Below, in pieces: positions 15,884 to 25,382 of a stretch of 64,000 bases of DNA. Origin of the DNA: Photobacterium indicum (GTDB taxonomy: Bacteria > Pseudomonadota > Gammaproteobacteria > Enterobacterales > Vibrionaceae); contig NZ_PYOC01000007.1 in NCBI RefSeq assembly GCF_003026215.1, forward strand, positions 1 to 64,000. Reading direction: 5' to 3'. The translations under genes were made by a program, and so were the position numbers. Below the pieces are notes generated by a model. The model was not told the origin of the DNA and searched no databases. It saw nothing but the letters and a program-made list of their open reading frames with translations. Numbering within the stretch: the first letter of the stretch is position 1; every line of letters begins with the position of its first letter.

Positions 15884-17125
15884 TTAAAACTTTTCACTGT
15901 TATAGATATGCTTTTTATATAATAGAAGAAAATCGAGCACAATCTCTCGCGCAAATTTTGTTTCGCAATTTGTTAAAAAAACCATACCTGTTTGCGTTAA
16001 AGGGTTAAAAAGCATTTCAGTTCGTATTCCTTTAACCCAGCCACCATGATGAACAAAGCCCGTAATACCTTGGTAATCGAATGTTCGCCAGCCTAATCCG
16101 TAATAGACATTACTCAGCTTTGCTCTATACCGTGATTGGTTCGCCCGAATGTGCGCTTTATGCATAATTGTTAATGATGAAGGCCGTAATACCGATGGGT
16201 TATGCCCTAAATGTGCCAGCATCCACTTTGCAAGATCTTGAGCACTGGCATTTAATCCCGCAGCAGCAGGCACACGATAATAATAAGGTTCTGGCTTAAC
16301 GGCAGCCCAACCAGATTTTACTTTAACGTGGGGTTCAACACGATTCTTGCTGGCTTTAAATGCATCAAAACCAACAGAAGCATGCTGCATTTTCAACGGA
16401 ATCAGTAAGTGCTCTTTAACTAATACATCGTAATCATGCCCAGATGCAAGTTCCAGCATTTCTGCACTGAGATTATACACTACATTTTGATAACCATAAC
16501 AATCACCGGGGGAGCATACAAAATCAATTTGAGGAATCCTTCTCCTGATTTTAGCATAACTGACATTTTGCTCTAACAGATCAGAATAAGCTTGAGGCAC
16601 CAACCCTGTAGTATGAGACAAAATATGACGCAAGGTAATGATACTCCCCTGCGATGGATCGCTAAATTCAACCGTTTCAAGATAAGGCACAACGTAGGTA
16701 TCCCAATCAATCATCCCTTTATCAACAAGCACCGAAGTAACCGCTGAAGCGAATGTTTTCGAAATGGACGCGAGCGGAAATACAGTACCAGAGGTGACTC
16801 GATTTTTACCACCAATCTTCTTTACACCATAACCTCGAAGTAAACGAATTTGCCCATCGATGATGATCGCAATTGCAGCTCCGGGAATATCTTTCTTAAC
16901 CGCTTTAGTCACCGAATCATGCAATGTGTAAACAAGCTTATCACCAGGCAAAGCATAGCTATTCGTCACCGTTATTAGCACAAAAAGCGCCAATGCCCTT
17001 CTTACAGTCAACGTACAAACAAAGCTAATGTAAAAAGATATACAACGACTAAATTGTAATAGCAGCCCTTTGCAATATTGCGTAGCAAAACTGGGCACTG
17101 GACTCACCTTAGACAATAAAAACAA
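15884..17125 (-). CDS. Serine hydrolase of the beta-lactamase/penicillin-binding fold
   Basis: The frame encodes up to 413 residues. The nucleophile motif S120-x-x-K123 (SISK), a YQN motif for the second catalytic element and a late HHGG block identify a class C-type (AmpC/CubicO) serine hydrolase. The longest frame begins at a TTG. A second TTG at 17011 would give a clean signal peptide (MTVRRALALFVLITVTNSYA), so the true start is unsure and export is likely. Such proteins may be D,D-peptidases, esterases or peptidases. Beta-lactam resistance should not be assumed. Confidence 0.8.
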   Translation of the reverse strand: MFLLSKVSPVPSFATQYCKGLLLQFSRCISFYISFVCTLTVRRALALFVLITVTNSYALPGDKLVYTLHDSVTKAVKKDIPGAAIAIIIDGQIRLLRGYGVKKIGGKNRVTSGTVFPLASISKTFASAVTSVLVDKGMIDWDTYVVPYLETVEFSDPSQGSIITLRHILSHTTGLVPQAYSDLLEQNVSYAKIRRRIPQIDFVCSPGDCYGYQNVVYNLSAEMLELASGHDYDVLVKEHLLIPLKMQHASVGFDAFKASKNRVEPHVKVKSGWAAVKPEPYYYRVPAAAGLNASAQDLAKWMLAHLGHNPSVLRPSSLTIMHKAHIRANQSRYRAKLSNVYYGLGWRTFDYQGITGFVHHGGWVKGIRTEMLFNPLTQTGMVFLTNCETKFAREIVLDFLLLYKKHIYNSEKF

Positions 17126-17692
17126 CGCCTTTATTTTAGTTGGAAAACGCGAAGTCTGTTTCGAGGGTGAGTATCCATCCTATAATTGTTTAATGAATCT
17201 CAATATTGATTCAGTGGCTTGAAGTTAATACTAAATCCATCAGTTATCTTATCAGTTCAGCAAGTACGTGATATTTATCTACCCAAGTTACATTCAAAAA
17301 TAACAAAGAGATCCGACGTCCTCTACAGTTAATGAAGCTCAAGGTAGCTTCGTGTATGGTCAGCTAAGAACCGTCATTATTTTATACTGTAAGATTTACG
17401 TGTTGTTCCACACTATAGTATTGTTATCACACACTCTTGACGGTGTTGTTATTAAGTAAAGTTTTAAACGGTATCATTAAGAACACATACCAATTTATTA
17501 CGATAAAATGATAAATATAGACTTTTCATACTATTTTGAAATTTTTTATCTTTCTGATTCCAAAGAAGTTTAACTCATCCGATGAGAACAAAAGTGAGAG
17601 ATAAAGCACAAAAATATTTTTATTAAGGGCGAATATCGTTACAATACGCGCCCTCACTATTTAGTGAGACATTATTTAAAAAGGTCAGATCC
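17126..17692. other. Intergenic region: degenerate repeat and upstream palindromes
   Basis: 567 bases without a gene. At 17279-17357 there is a degenerate TACCCAAGTTAC element with a partial inverse end. CTCATCCGATGAG (around 17576-17588) and CTCACTA-TT-TAGTGAG (17653-17668) are palindromes upstream of the MaoC-family gene. The second lies 25 bases before the start codon and could be an operator or a hairpin in the mRNA leader. Confidence 0.5.
17279..17357. repeat. Degenerate TACCCAAG-type element
   Basis: TACCCAAGTTACATTCAA at the left and CAAGGTAGCTTCGTGTAT at the right resemble the two inverted ends of the element at 12469-12539, at a similar spacing. The interior is not alike. Confidence 0.4.
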
Positions 17693-18370
17693 ATGAAAGT
17701 AGTCGATTTTCTCAAGCAAAAGCGAGTTACGCTAGCGCAGCATCCATTTGAATTTAAAGACTGGCTATCACCCTCTATTCGCGATTACTGGATCGAGTTT
17801 TTAAGCAAAGCTAACAATAGTCAGCTTGCTACTTGGGTTAAAGAACAAAAAATCGCATCCACTGGAGAATCAATTGACCAACCGGCACCGGTTCAATTAC
17901 ACCCAGAAGCAGAAAAAATACAAACAGAACTGACTGCTACATTAGGGGAAGAAATTCACGTTGGTGATTGGCTGATTGTTGATCAATCTCGAATTAATAG
18001 CTTTGCAGCAGTAACAGAAGATCATCAATGGATTCACACTGACCAAGAGCGTGCGGCAAATGAATCACCATTTAAAACAACCATTGCGCATGGTTTTTTA
18101 ACGTTATCTTTACTATCGGTGTTAACAGACAGTGTTAACCCTGAAAACACCAAGTTTCCTTCGGCCAAAATGACCGTTAATTACGGCCTGAACCAAGTTC
18201 GTTTTCCATACCCTGTTAAAGAAGGCAATCGCGTACGTGCACGTACAAAGATTCAGTCTGTAACACCTATCAAACGTGGGCTGGAAATTGTTCAAGAAAT
18301 ATCAGTAGAGATCGAAGGCTGTCGTCGCCCTGGCTGCGTAGCAGAATCTGTTATTCGTTTGTATTTCTAA
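17693..18370 (+). CDS. MaoC-like (R)-specific hydratase / NodN-like protein
   Basis: 225 residues. The C-terminal 150 form a hot-dog-fold MaoC domain with DQSRINSFAAVTEDHQWIH, the expected hydratase motif (Asp and His catalytic pair), followed by FKTTIAHGFLTLSLL. The N-terminal 75 residues are an extra helical region. Family members hydrate trans-2-enoyl-CoA to (R)-3-hydroxyacyl-CoA in fatty-acid or polyhydroxyalkanoate metabolism. No PHA genes are nearby, so the role is open. It stands alone and ends at a bidirectional terminator. Confidence 0.83.
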   Translation: MKVVDFLKQKRVTLAQHPFEFKDWLSPSIRDYWIEFLSKANNSQLATWVKEQKIASTGESIDQPAPVQLHPEAEKIQTELTATLGEEIHVGDWLIVDQSRINSFAAVTEDHQWIHTDQERAANESPFKTTIAHGFLTLSLLSVLTDSVNPENTKFPSAKMTVNYGLNQVRFPYPVKEGNRVRARTKIQSVTPIKRGLEIVQEISVEIEGCRRPGCVAESVIRLYF

Positions 18371-18404
18371 TATGACCGAATAAAAGATTTTAGATATTCC
18401 AAGT

Positions 18405-18432
18405 AAAAAAGCCATCTACAGATGGCTTTTTT
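18405..18432. terminator. Bidirectional intrinsic terminator
   Basis: GCCATC-TACA-GATGGC flanked by six A and seven T residues lies between the convergent MaoC-like and AlkD-like genes, and can stop transcription from both sides. Confidence 0.85.
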
Positions 18433-18470
18433 AATTTAAGAGCAAAACATAAACATGCTATACAACGCTT

Positions 18471-19160
18471 TTACTCTTCTTTATTAACGACTTTTAACGC
18501 TTCTTTTTTGCTTAACGTGGACAGTTGTTCATTGTGCATTGCAACAAACTCGATAACATAATCAGGGTTTGTTTTAGAATATTCCCGCAATACCCATCCT
18601 ATTGCTTTGCGAATAAAGAACTCTTTTTCGGGCGCAAGCAATAAGATAGTTTCTTCAAGCAATGGGACATTCGTGTCATTTTTATGCTTTAAGTGCGCGA
18701 GCAATGATGCGCGACGTAGCCACATATTATCAGATTGACGCCACTCAATAAGCTTACCTTCAAACTTACGGTAATCTTTAATTAAGTCACCGATCAAATT
18801 TGATGAGAGCTTATCAACGGTATCCCAGTTATCTGCTGTTTCTAACATTTCTTCATAAATGCTGAATGCCTCTGGTGTACGAAAAGCCTTGTAGTATTCG
18901 GCAACATCCATAGCCAAGTACAGTTCTTCTCGATAAACACCAGACCATAGCCATAGTACCAACCGACGATACTGAACAAAGTCGACAACATCGGTATGCT
19001 CACGCGCTTTTTTGAATACAGCTTTACGTTCAGGCGCTTTTACCCCATAAAACGGCTGTTCCGTTTTCATATATTCTTGCATGGAAATAGCATCACCAGC
19101 ATTTGAAACTTCCACCAAACGCTGTTGCATAAAAATAACCATGGGTATCATCAAGGACAT
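18471..19160 (-). CDS. DNA alkylation repair protein, AlkD-like
   Basis: 229 residues of helical HEAT-like repeats. The segments PFYGVKAPERK, LYLAMDVAEYY, ADNWDTVDKLSSN and EFFIRKAIGWVLREYSK match the AlkD family, DNA glycosylases that remove bulky or cationic alkylated bases without base flipping. The WDTVD aspartate corresponds to the catalytic-site Asp of AlkD. No signal peptide. A ribosome site AAGGA lies 11 bases upstream of the ATG, a long but acceptable distance. Single-gene unit. Confidence 0.87.
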   Translation of the reverse strand: MSLMIPMVIFMQQRLVEVSNAGDAISMQEYMKTEQPFYGVKAPERKAVFKKAREHTDVVDFVQYRRLVLWLWSGVYREELYLAMDVAEYYKAFRTPEAFSIYEEMLETADNWDTVDKLSSNLIGDLIKDYRKFEGKLIEWRQSDNMWLRRASLLAHLKHKNDTNVPLLEETILLLAPEKEFFIRKAIGWVLREYSKTNPDYVIEFVAMHNEQLSTLSKKEALKVVNKEE

Positions 19161-19347
19161 GACGATGGTTTCCTTCTAAAGCAGACTTATTACTTATATT
19201 GGCTCGTATTTAGCGTATAGCTAAGAGCCTTTATTATATTGGGCAGCATTTGAACACAAGTTACATCACTTTAACAATACATGATTCAACTTATTGTTCA
19301 TTCTGGTTATTGTCTTTTAGCTAACCACACTTTCATTCTAGAACTGG

Positions 19348-20166
19348 CTATTTTTTCCTCACATTACTGATCTTTCCTTGATAGCTTAAGTAATCAAGAA
19401 TGGAGTCAATTTGTTCTGTCGACAAATCAAGATGATCAGGCATTTGAGTATAGCGAAATTGAGAAGGCTGTTTAATAAATTTACGTAGCATATCTTTCGA
19501 ACGATAAGACACAACGCTCATGGGTGCATTCAAATCAGGGCCTAGCTTCCCTCCTTGCTGATCCATCGAATGACATTTAATACAACGGTCTTTAAAGATT
19601 TCAAAGCCTTGATACACAGTTGAGACTGACTCAACACCTTCTGGATACACTAATGGGTATTGATCTTTAAATTGCAGCATATTGACGCTAGCCAATTGGT
19701 AAGGCCACGGGAAAGCTTGCTCAGGTGTTTGCATCTCTCCTTTCCACACCATGTAAAAAGGACCAGGGTTGGCTTTATGGTGCCCTATCGGCTGCCAACC
19801 TGCAGCTGCTTTATAAACAATATAACCACCAGCTATTGATATTTTGTCAAACGTTGAAACCGCTTGATAGCCATCTAGCGCTGTAAATTTAACATCCGTG
19901 TAGGGTTTATTTCTCCAGTCTTTCCCGTATGCCAATACCATTACATCATTAAGCAAAAACGCATCATAGGCTTTCTCTGCCTCATAATGGGGGTCATAAA
20001 TTGTAATTTGATGCGTTGCTAATTTGTCCTTCAATACACTTAATGTAAATGTTTGTTCGTTTTGATCCGATTCTGAAAACATCAGCGTTGCTTGTTCTGC
20101 ATAAGCATCTAATGACACCACGCAAATAGCTGATACTGAAATAGATTTTATGATTGTCCTAATCAT
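19348..20166 (-). CDS. Exported c-type cytochrome with N-terminal oxidoreductase-like domain
   Basis: 272 residues from the ATG at 20166, which has AGGAAG upstream. The frame continues to 20199 without a better start. A signal peptide covers about residues 1-23. Residues 25-160 resemble the small molybdopterin-oxidoreductase-like domain seen in some periplasmic proteins (GGYIVYKAA, GPFYMVWKGE) but have no Cys ligand. The C-terminal 90 residues are a monohaem cytochrome c: CIKCH haem site, LGPDLN and a distal Met in YTQMPD. It faces away from the glutamine-synthetase operon, with which it may share a control region. The electron partner is unknown. Confidence 0.78.
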   Translation of the reverse strand: MIRTIIKSISVSAICVVSLDAYAEQATLMFSESDQNEQTFTLSVLKDKLATHQITIYDPHYEAEKAYDAFLLNDVMVLAYGKDWRNKPYTDVKFTALDGYQAVSTFDKISIAGGYIVYKAAAGWQPIGHHKANPGPFYMVWKGEMQTPEQAFPWPYQLASVNMLQFKDQYPLVYPEGVESVSTVYQGFEIFKDRCIKCHSMDQQGGKLGPDLNAPMSVVSYRSKDMLRKFIKQPSQFRYTQMPDHLDLSTEQIDSILDYLSYQGKISNVRKK

Positions 20167-20487
20167 CACTCTTCCTTTAACTATTGAGGCATTACCCAAA
20201 TATTTACAAAAATACCCGCTTAGATATTGCCTTTAACTTTCTAATTATTGATTTACTTCTTACCGCACAAATTACAATACATTATCGGCACAAGATAGGT
20301 AACATCTACAGATCACAATGCCACCAATCTATTAACCATAATGTTCATCTTAAATCCAAACATTACAACATCCTGAAAGAACAGTATTTAGACCAATTTA
20401 ATTGACGGTTCAGCTTCTACTTTCTAGGGTGAATATAGGGAAATGCATAAACAATAGAAAACACCATGGCTAATTTAGGGAATAAAT

Positions 20488-21855
20488 ATGAATGCCAGAG
20501 ATGTTAAAACGATCGATGATGCAAAAAAAATAATAACAGAACGTAAAATCACCCACGTAAAAGTCGGCTTATTCGATAACGATGGCGTCATGCGTGGTAA
20601 ATACATGTCTAAGTCTAAATTTTTTTCTTCTTTAGAACATGGCTTTGCTTTTTGTGATGTTGTTCTTGGCTGGGATGTTAAAGATCAGCTGTACGATAAT
20701 GCGAAATATACGGGGTGGCACACAGGTTACCCTGACGCCCCCGTTAGAATTATTCCAGAGAGCTGCCGTGATGTACTTGATGAAGATGGCATGCTGTTAT
20801 TCATTGCTGAGTTTACAGAAGACGCTGAAAAAGTGTGTCCACGAGCAACACTACGCCGTGTATTACAGCTAGCCGATAAAATGGGATTCAATGTACAGGC
20901 AGCTTTTGAATATGAATTCTTTCTTTTCAACGAGACCCCACATTCAGCAAGAGAAAAAGGCTTTAGTAGCCTTGAAACCATTACACCTGATTGGTTTGGT
21001 TATTCCATGATTCGTAACTCGACTTACTCAGGACTCTATAAAAGTATTCTTGCCATGGGTGAAAAAATGGACTTCCCCATAGAAAGTATTCATTCCGAAA
21101 CTGGCCCTGGAGTCATAGAAGCAGCGATCGCTGTTGATCAGGCCATCAATGCCGCAGATAAAGCTGCTTTATTTAAAACCTATATGAAAGTATTAGCCCA
21201 GAAAAATGACCTACTCGCCACCTTCATGGCGAAATGGAGTAACGATTACCCTGGCCAGAGCGGGCATATTCATATTTCTTTGCAGAACAAGGATGGTTCT
21301 TCTGCTTTTTTTGAAGCCAATAACGATCTCAATATGAGTGATATTCAGCGTCACTTTCTTGCTGGACAGCAACGCTTAATGCCTGAAATTTTGTGCATGA
21401 TTGCGCCAACCATTAATAGCTACTCACGCATGGTTCCGGGGTTTTGGGCACCCACAGAGGCAACTTGGGGCGTAGAAAACCGAACAACGGCATTACGCTT
21501 AATTAAAGGTTCAGAAAAATCACAACGAGTAGAATATCGAATAGGTGCAGCAGACGCTAACCCCTACCTTGCTTTAGCAGCAGCACTCGCATCTGGGCTG
21601 TATGGCATAGCCCAGCAATGGGAACCTTTCGACCAAGTTGTAGGCAATGCTTACGATCAGCAACACCCGCAGGAATTACAGTTACCTCATACATTATGGG
21701 AAGCAGCCCAACGTTTTAAAGCATCAACCGCTGCACGTGAAATGTTTGGCAATGAATTTGTTGATCACTTTGCAGCATCACGAGAATGGGAAGATCGCGA
21801 ATTTCGAAAGCATGTCACTGATTGGGAATTAAATCGTTACTTTGAAATTATCTAA
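20488..21855 (+). CDS. Glutamine synthetase family gamma-glutamyl-amine ligase
   Basis: 455 residues with the catalytic core of type III/PuuA-like glutamine synthetases. Seen in order are EYEFFLFNE (metal ligand Glu), ETGPGVIEAA, GQSGHIHISL, and NRTTALRLIKGSEKSQRVEYR with GAADANPYLALAAALASG. In this branch ATP drives attachment of glutamate to an amine such as putrescine, ethanolamine or isopropylamine instead of ammonia. It is the first gene of four in the same direction, with GGGA before the start. The downstream alcohol and aldehyde dehydrogenases and the amidotransferase suggest that the amine carries, or acquires, an alcohol group. This is inference. Confidence 0.87.
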   Translation: MNARDVKTIDDAKKIITERKITHVKVGLFDNDGVMRGKYMSKSKFFSSLEHGFAFCDVVLGWDVKDQLYDNAKYTGWHTGYPDAPVRIIPESCRDVLDEDGMLLFIAEFTEDAEKVCPRATLRRVLQLADKMGFNVQAAFEYEFFLFNETPHSAREKGFSSLETITPDWFGYSMIRNSTYSGLYKSILAMGEKMDFPIESIHSETGPGVIEAAIAVDQAINAADKAALFKTYMKVLAQKNDLLATFMAKWSNDYPGQSGHIHISLQNKDGSSAFFEANNDLNMSDIQRHFLAGQQRLMPEILCMIAPTINSYSRMVPGFWAPTEATWGVENRTTALRLIKGSEKSQRVEYRIGAADANPYLALAAALASGLYGIAQQWEPFDQVVGNAYDQQHPQELQLPHTLWEAAQRFKASTAAREMFGNEFVDHFAASREWEDREFRKHVTDWELNRYFEII

Positions 21856-21913
21856 GCGCGTTAAGGATTAGCCGCCAGTTAACGACTTAGCGAACTAGAT
21901 AAAGGGGGGATAC

Positions 21914-23323
21914 ATGTCAAATATAAACTCAATTAATACAAAAATTTCCGTTATCTCACCGATTGATAATGATGTATATATCACTCGACCATTTGCATCG
22001 CTCACTCACATTACAACATCTTTGAAGAAAGCCAAACAGGCTCAAACACAATGGCAAGCAACACCATTGGCTGAACGTAAAACTCTTTGCAGCAAAGCCA
22101 TAGATTGGTTAGTCACTAACAAGCATCAGCTCGCAGAAGAAATTACGTGGATGATGGGACGCCCAATTAAATATAGCCAAGGAGAAATCGCTGGTTTAGA
22201 AGAGCGTGCTCGGCACATGATTGCGATCAGTGATGACGCATTGGCAACGATTGAGTTACCAGAAAAGCCTCACTTTACGCGCTATATAAAACGGGTTCCG
22301 TTAGGCACCGTATTTGTAGTTGCACCGTGGAACTACCCGTACCTGACCGCAATCAATTCCATCATACCAGCATTGTTATCAGGCAATAGCGTTGTACTTA
22401 AACACTCTGTGCAAACACCTTTATGTGCAGAGCGCCTATTTCAAGCCTTCACAGAAGCAGGCTTACCGGAAGGTGTGTTTCAGTATCTGCATTTAACGCA
22501 TCAAGACACAGGCCATGTTATTTCATCAGGTTGTATCAATCATGTCGCGTTCACTGGTTCTGTTAAGGGTGGAAAAGCCATCGAACAATTCGCTGCTGGG
22601 CATTTAATCAGTGTTGGGTTAGAGCTTGGTGGAAAAGACCCTGCGTATGTGCGCTCTGATGCTAACCTACAAGACGCGGTTGATACTATTATTGACGGGG
22701 CTTTTTTTAACTCAGGGCAATCTTGCTGCAGCATTGAACGTGTTTATGTACATAGTAGTATCTATGATGCTTTTATTGAAAAGGCCGTGTTACTAATCAA
22801 TCAATATCAACTCGGTCGTTCAGATAACCTTAATACCACATTAGGCCCGCTCGTTAACGGAAAAGCCGCTGATTTTGTACGAGAGCAAACACAAGAAGCA
22901 ATTCAACAAGGGGCGAAGCCACATATTGATGAACACCATTTTACCAACAGCCAAGCTGGTAGCGCCTATCTTGTCCCTCAATTACTTACCAATGTAAATC
23001 ATACAATGCGAATAATGACTGAAGAAACCTTCGGCCCCACCCTTGGTATACAAAAAGTAGAATCAGATCAAGAAGCAATCATACTAATGAATGACACTGA
23101 CTTTGGTCTTAGCGCATGCATTTTCACTCAAGATATAGACAAAGGCATCCATCTTGGGGATCAATTAGAAACAGGGACATTTTTCATTAATCGTTGTGAT
23201 TACCTAGATCCAGCACTTGCATGGGCGGGTATAAAACAATCTGGTCGTGGCTGTACTCTATCTTCTATCGGATTTGAGCAGTTAACACGCCCTAAGTCGT
23301 ACCATGTAAAGCACCTAATATAA
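21914..23323 (+). CDS. NAD(P)-dependent aldehyde dehydrogenase
   Basis: 469 residues of the ALDH superfamily. The catalytic Cys is in FNSGQSCCSIERVY and the general-base Glu in GLELGGKDPAYV. PWNYPYLTAINS and the GSVKGGKAI nucleotide block are also present. A strong ribosome site (GGGGGG) precedes the ATG, 58 bases after the ligase gene. In this operon it probably oxidises a gamma-glutamyl-amino-aldehyde to the acid, as PuuC does in the Puu pathway. Substrate not provable from sequence. Confidence 0.9.
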   Translation: MSNINSINTKISVISPIDNDVYITRPFASLTHITTSLKKAKQAQTQWQATPLAERKTLCSKAIDWLVTNKHQLAEEITWMMGRPIKYSQGEIAGLEERARHMIAISDDALATIELPEKPHFTRYIKRVPLGTVFVVAPWNYPYLTAINSIIPALLSGNSVVLKHSVQTPLCAERLFQAFTEAGLPEGVFQYLHLTHQDTGHVISSGCINHVAFTGSVKGGKAIEQFAAGHLISVGLELGGKDPAYVRSDANLQDAVDTIIDGAFFNSGQSCCSIERVYVHSSIYDAFIEKAVLLINQYQLGRSDNLNTTLGPLVNGKAADFVREQTQEAIQQGAKPHIDEHHFTNSQAGSAYLVPQLLTNVNHTMRIMTEETFGPTLGIQKVESDQEAIILMNDTDFGLSACIFTQDIDKGIHLGDQLETGTFFINRCDYLDPALAWAGIKQSGRGCTLSSIGFEQLTRPKSYHVKHLI

Positions 23324-23377
23324 GCGTTTCTAATACCCTATTGAATCCACCGCAGGTTATTATGTAGAGGAATAACT

Positions 23378-24535
23378 ATGTTACACGGTAACTGGAATTA
23401 CCCCACCTCAATATCTGTTGGTGTTGGCTGTGTTAATGAAATCCCCAAAGTATGCCAAGAGTTAGGTATTCAATCGCCGTTATTGGTAACCGATCCAGGA
23501 TTAGCCCATTTACCTGTTATTCAAGCTATCTTAAAAGATTGCCATAACGCGGAGTTAACCATTCATTTATTTAGCAAAGTACAAAGCAACCCAACAGGTA
23601 ATAATGTAGACGATGGTGTTAAAGCATTTAATGCTGGGCGGCATGATGGCGTGATTGCTTTTGGGGGCGGTTCTAGTATCGATACCGCTAAAGCCATTGC
23701 TTTGGTCGCCAAACAAATTCATTCTTTGTGGGATTTTGAAGATGTCGGTGATAACTGGAAGCGTGCCATTACAGAATTAATTGCCCCAATAATAGCGATA
23801 CCAACCACTGCCGGTACAGGTTCTGAAGTGGGTCGAGCTTCAGTGATAACCGATCAAGAAGAACAGGTTAAAAAGATAATATTTCACCCAAAGATGTTGC
23901 CATTAAAAGTGCTTTTAGACCCAAATGTCACTCTCACACTTCCCGCTGAAATTACCGCCGCAACAGGAATGGATGCACTGTCTCATAACCTTGAAGCACT
24001 GTGCTCACCGTCGTATCACCCTATGGCAGAAGGTATTGCGCTGGAAGGTATACGTCTAATTAAAGAGTACCTACCTATTGCTTATCATAATGGCCACGAT
24101 ATTGATGCTCGAACTCAGATGCTAGTCGCATCCAGTATGGGAGCAACATCATTCCAAAAAGGCCTAGGAGGTATGCACGCCATCGCTCATACACTCGGGG
24201 CACTTTATAACAAACATCACGGGTTATTAAACGCCATCTTAATGCCTTACGTCATGGTCGCAAACCGCCGAGAAATCGAACTAAAGATGACACGTGTAGG
24301 GAGTTATATCGCACTCCGACAAGCTAACTTTGATGGTGTTTTAGAATGGGTTTTACAGCTACGTAAAGACCTTGGTATTCCACACACATTAAGTGCAATT
24401 GGCATAGATACATTACAACGAGAATTGGTTGGTAAAATGTCAGTATCAGATGCCTCAGCAAGCAGTAACCCTATTAAATTCAACGCAGAGCAATACTCGA
24501 TTATTTTTTCAAATGCAGTAAAAGGGACACTTTAG
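23378..24535 (+). CDS. Iron-containing (group III) alcohol dehydrogenase
   Basis: 385 residues with GGGSSIDTAKA for NAD binding, TTAGTGSEV, and the metal ligands in GMDALSHNLEA (Asp, His), GGMHAIAHTLG and KHHG. This is the Fe-ADH family, which oxidises or reduces primary alcohols and 1,2-propanediol-like substrates. GAGGAA lies upstream of the ATG. Placed between the aldehyde dehydrogenase and the amidotransferase, it most likely makes the aldehyde from a gamma-glutamylated amino alcohol. Confidence 0.9.
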   Translation: MLHGNWNYPTSISVGVGCVNEIPKVCQELGIQSPLLVTDPGLAHLPVIQAILKDCHNAELTIHLFSKVQSNPTGNNVDDGVKAFNAGRHDGVIAFGGGSSIDTAKAIALVAKQIHSLWDFEDVGDNWKRAITELIAPIIAIPTTAGTGSEVGRASVITDQEEQVKKIIFHPKMLPLKVLLDPNVTLTLPAEITAATGMDALSHNLEALCSPSYHPMAEGIALEGIRLIKEYLPIAYHNGHDIDARTQMLVASSMGATSFQKGLGGMHAIAHTLGALYNKHHGLLNAILMPYVMVANRREIELKMTRVGSYIALRQANFDGVLEWVLQLRKDLGIPHTLSAIGIDTLQRELVGKMSVSDASASSNPIKFNAEQYSIIFSNAVKGTL

Positions 24536-24598
24536 ACGATGTGGGTATACACTTCTATTAACGATATACTGATTCTACAACCGTTTGGGTATGATTAG

Positions 24599-25336
24599 AT
24601 GAAACTGGGTATTTTATTGTGTGACGACGTAAGATCTGAACTTCAAATCAGGCATAATAATTATCCTGAAATGTTCTCCGATATATTACTCAATGCAGAC
24701 CCAACACTTGAGTTAGTGTTTTATCGTGTTATGGATAATCAATTTCCAACATCACTCGGTGAATGCGATGCGTATATTGGTTCAGGTAGCAAATACAGTG
24801 TTTACGATGATATTCCGTGGATTCACCATTTAGCACAATTTGTTCGCGATCTTTATCAACACCAAATCCCTTTTATTGGTGTCTGTTTTGGGCATCAAAT
24901 GATTGCACATGCTTTAGGTGGCGCTGTCATACAATCTGAAAATGGCTGGGGTGTTGGTTTAAAAACATGGTCTTTAGTCGCAACCAAGCAATGGATGCAA
25001 TCCGATCGTAAAGTGGAAGAAAAAAGCACATTTTCACTTGCCGTAAGTCATCAAGATCAAATAGTAGATTTACCTGACGATACAGAGATATTAGCAAGCA
25101 GTAACTTTTGCCCATATGCAATGATCCAACTCGGGCAACATTTTCTTGGCATACAAGGACACCCTGAATTCACCAGCAGTTACTCACGAGATTTAATGAT
25201 AGCCCGCCGTGGCGATATACCTGCTTACGTTATTGAAGCAGCTAAAGCCTCACTCGATCAATACATTGATCAAGCAGAGGTCACACAATGGATGCTGGAA
25301 TTCATCAAATTAAGCATCAGTAGAGTACCTAATTAA
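24599..25336 (+). CDS. Class I glutamine amidotransferase-like hydrolase
   Basis: 245 residues, single GATase1 domain. The nucleophile Cys is in GVCFGHQMIAHALGG and the catalytic His in GIQGHPEFT with Glu two residues on. It resembles the stand-alone GMP-synthase-like amidotransferases. By analogy with the gamma-glutamyl hydrolases of the putrescine (PuuD) and isopropylamine (IpuF) pathways, it may remove glutamate in the last step. It lies 63 bases after the alcohol dehydrogenase and ends the operon. Confidence 0.83.
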   Translation: MKLGILLCDDVRSELQIRHNNYPEMFSDILLNADPTLELVFYRVMDNQFPTSLGECDAYIGSGSKYSVYDDIPWIHHLAQFVRDLYQHQIPFIGVCFGHQMIAHALGGAVIQSENGWGVGLKTWSLVATKQWMQSDRKVEEKSTFSLAVSHQDQIVDLPDDTEILASSNFCPYAMIQLGQHFLGIQGHPEFTSSYSRDLMIARRGDIPAYVIEAAKASLDQYIDQAEVTQWMLEFIKLSISRVPN

Positions 25337-25358
25337 ACATTCTACTTATTAACTTACG

Positions 25359-25382
25359 CATAGGTTGTAATTACAACCTATG
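25359..25382. promoter_or_regulatory. Perfect 24-bp palindrome, possible operator
   Basis: CATAGGTTGTAA is followed directly by its exact inverse complement, 23 bases after the amidotransferase gene and 170 bases before the periplasmic protein gene. There is no T-run on either side, so an operator for a dimeric regulator is more likely than a terminator. A second small hairpin (TTACCCA-TCTT-TGGGTAA) lies at 25438-25455. Confidence 0.5.

Noticed and set aside
15884..17125. True beta-lactamase (resistance gene)
   Set aside because: The SxxK, YxN and HHGG pattern is shared with many esterases and peptidases. No resistance context is present.
20184..20405. 73-codon plus-strand frame upstream of the glutamine-synthetase-like gene
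   Set aside because: No ribosome site, AT-rich composition and no recognisable product. It lies in the divergent promoter region.
25359..25382. Palindrome as an intrinsic terminator of the amidotransferase operon
   Set aside because: There is no T-run on either strand, and the palindrome has no loop gap.
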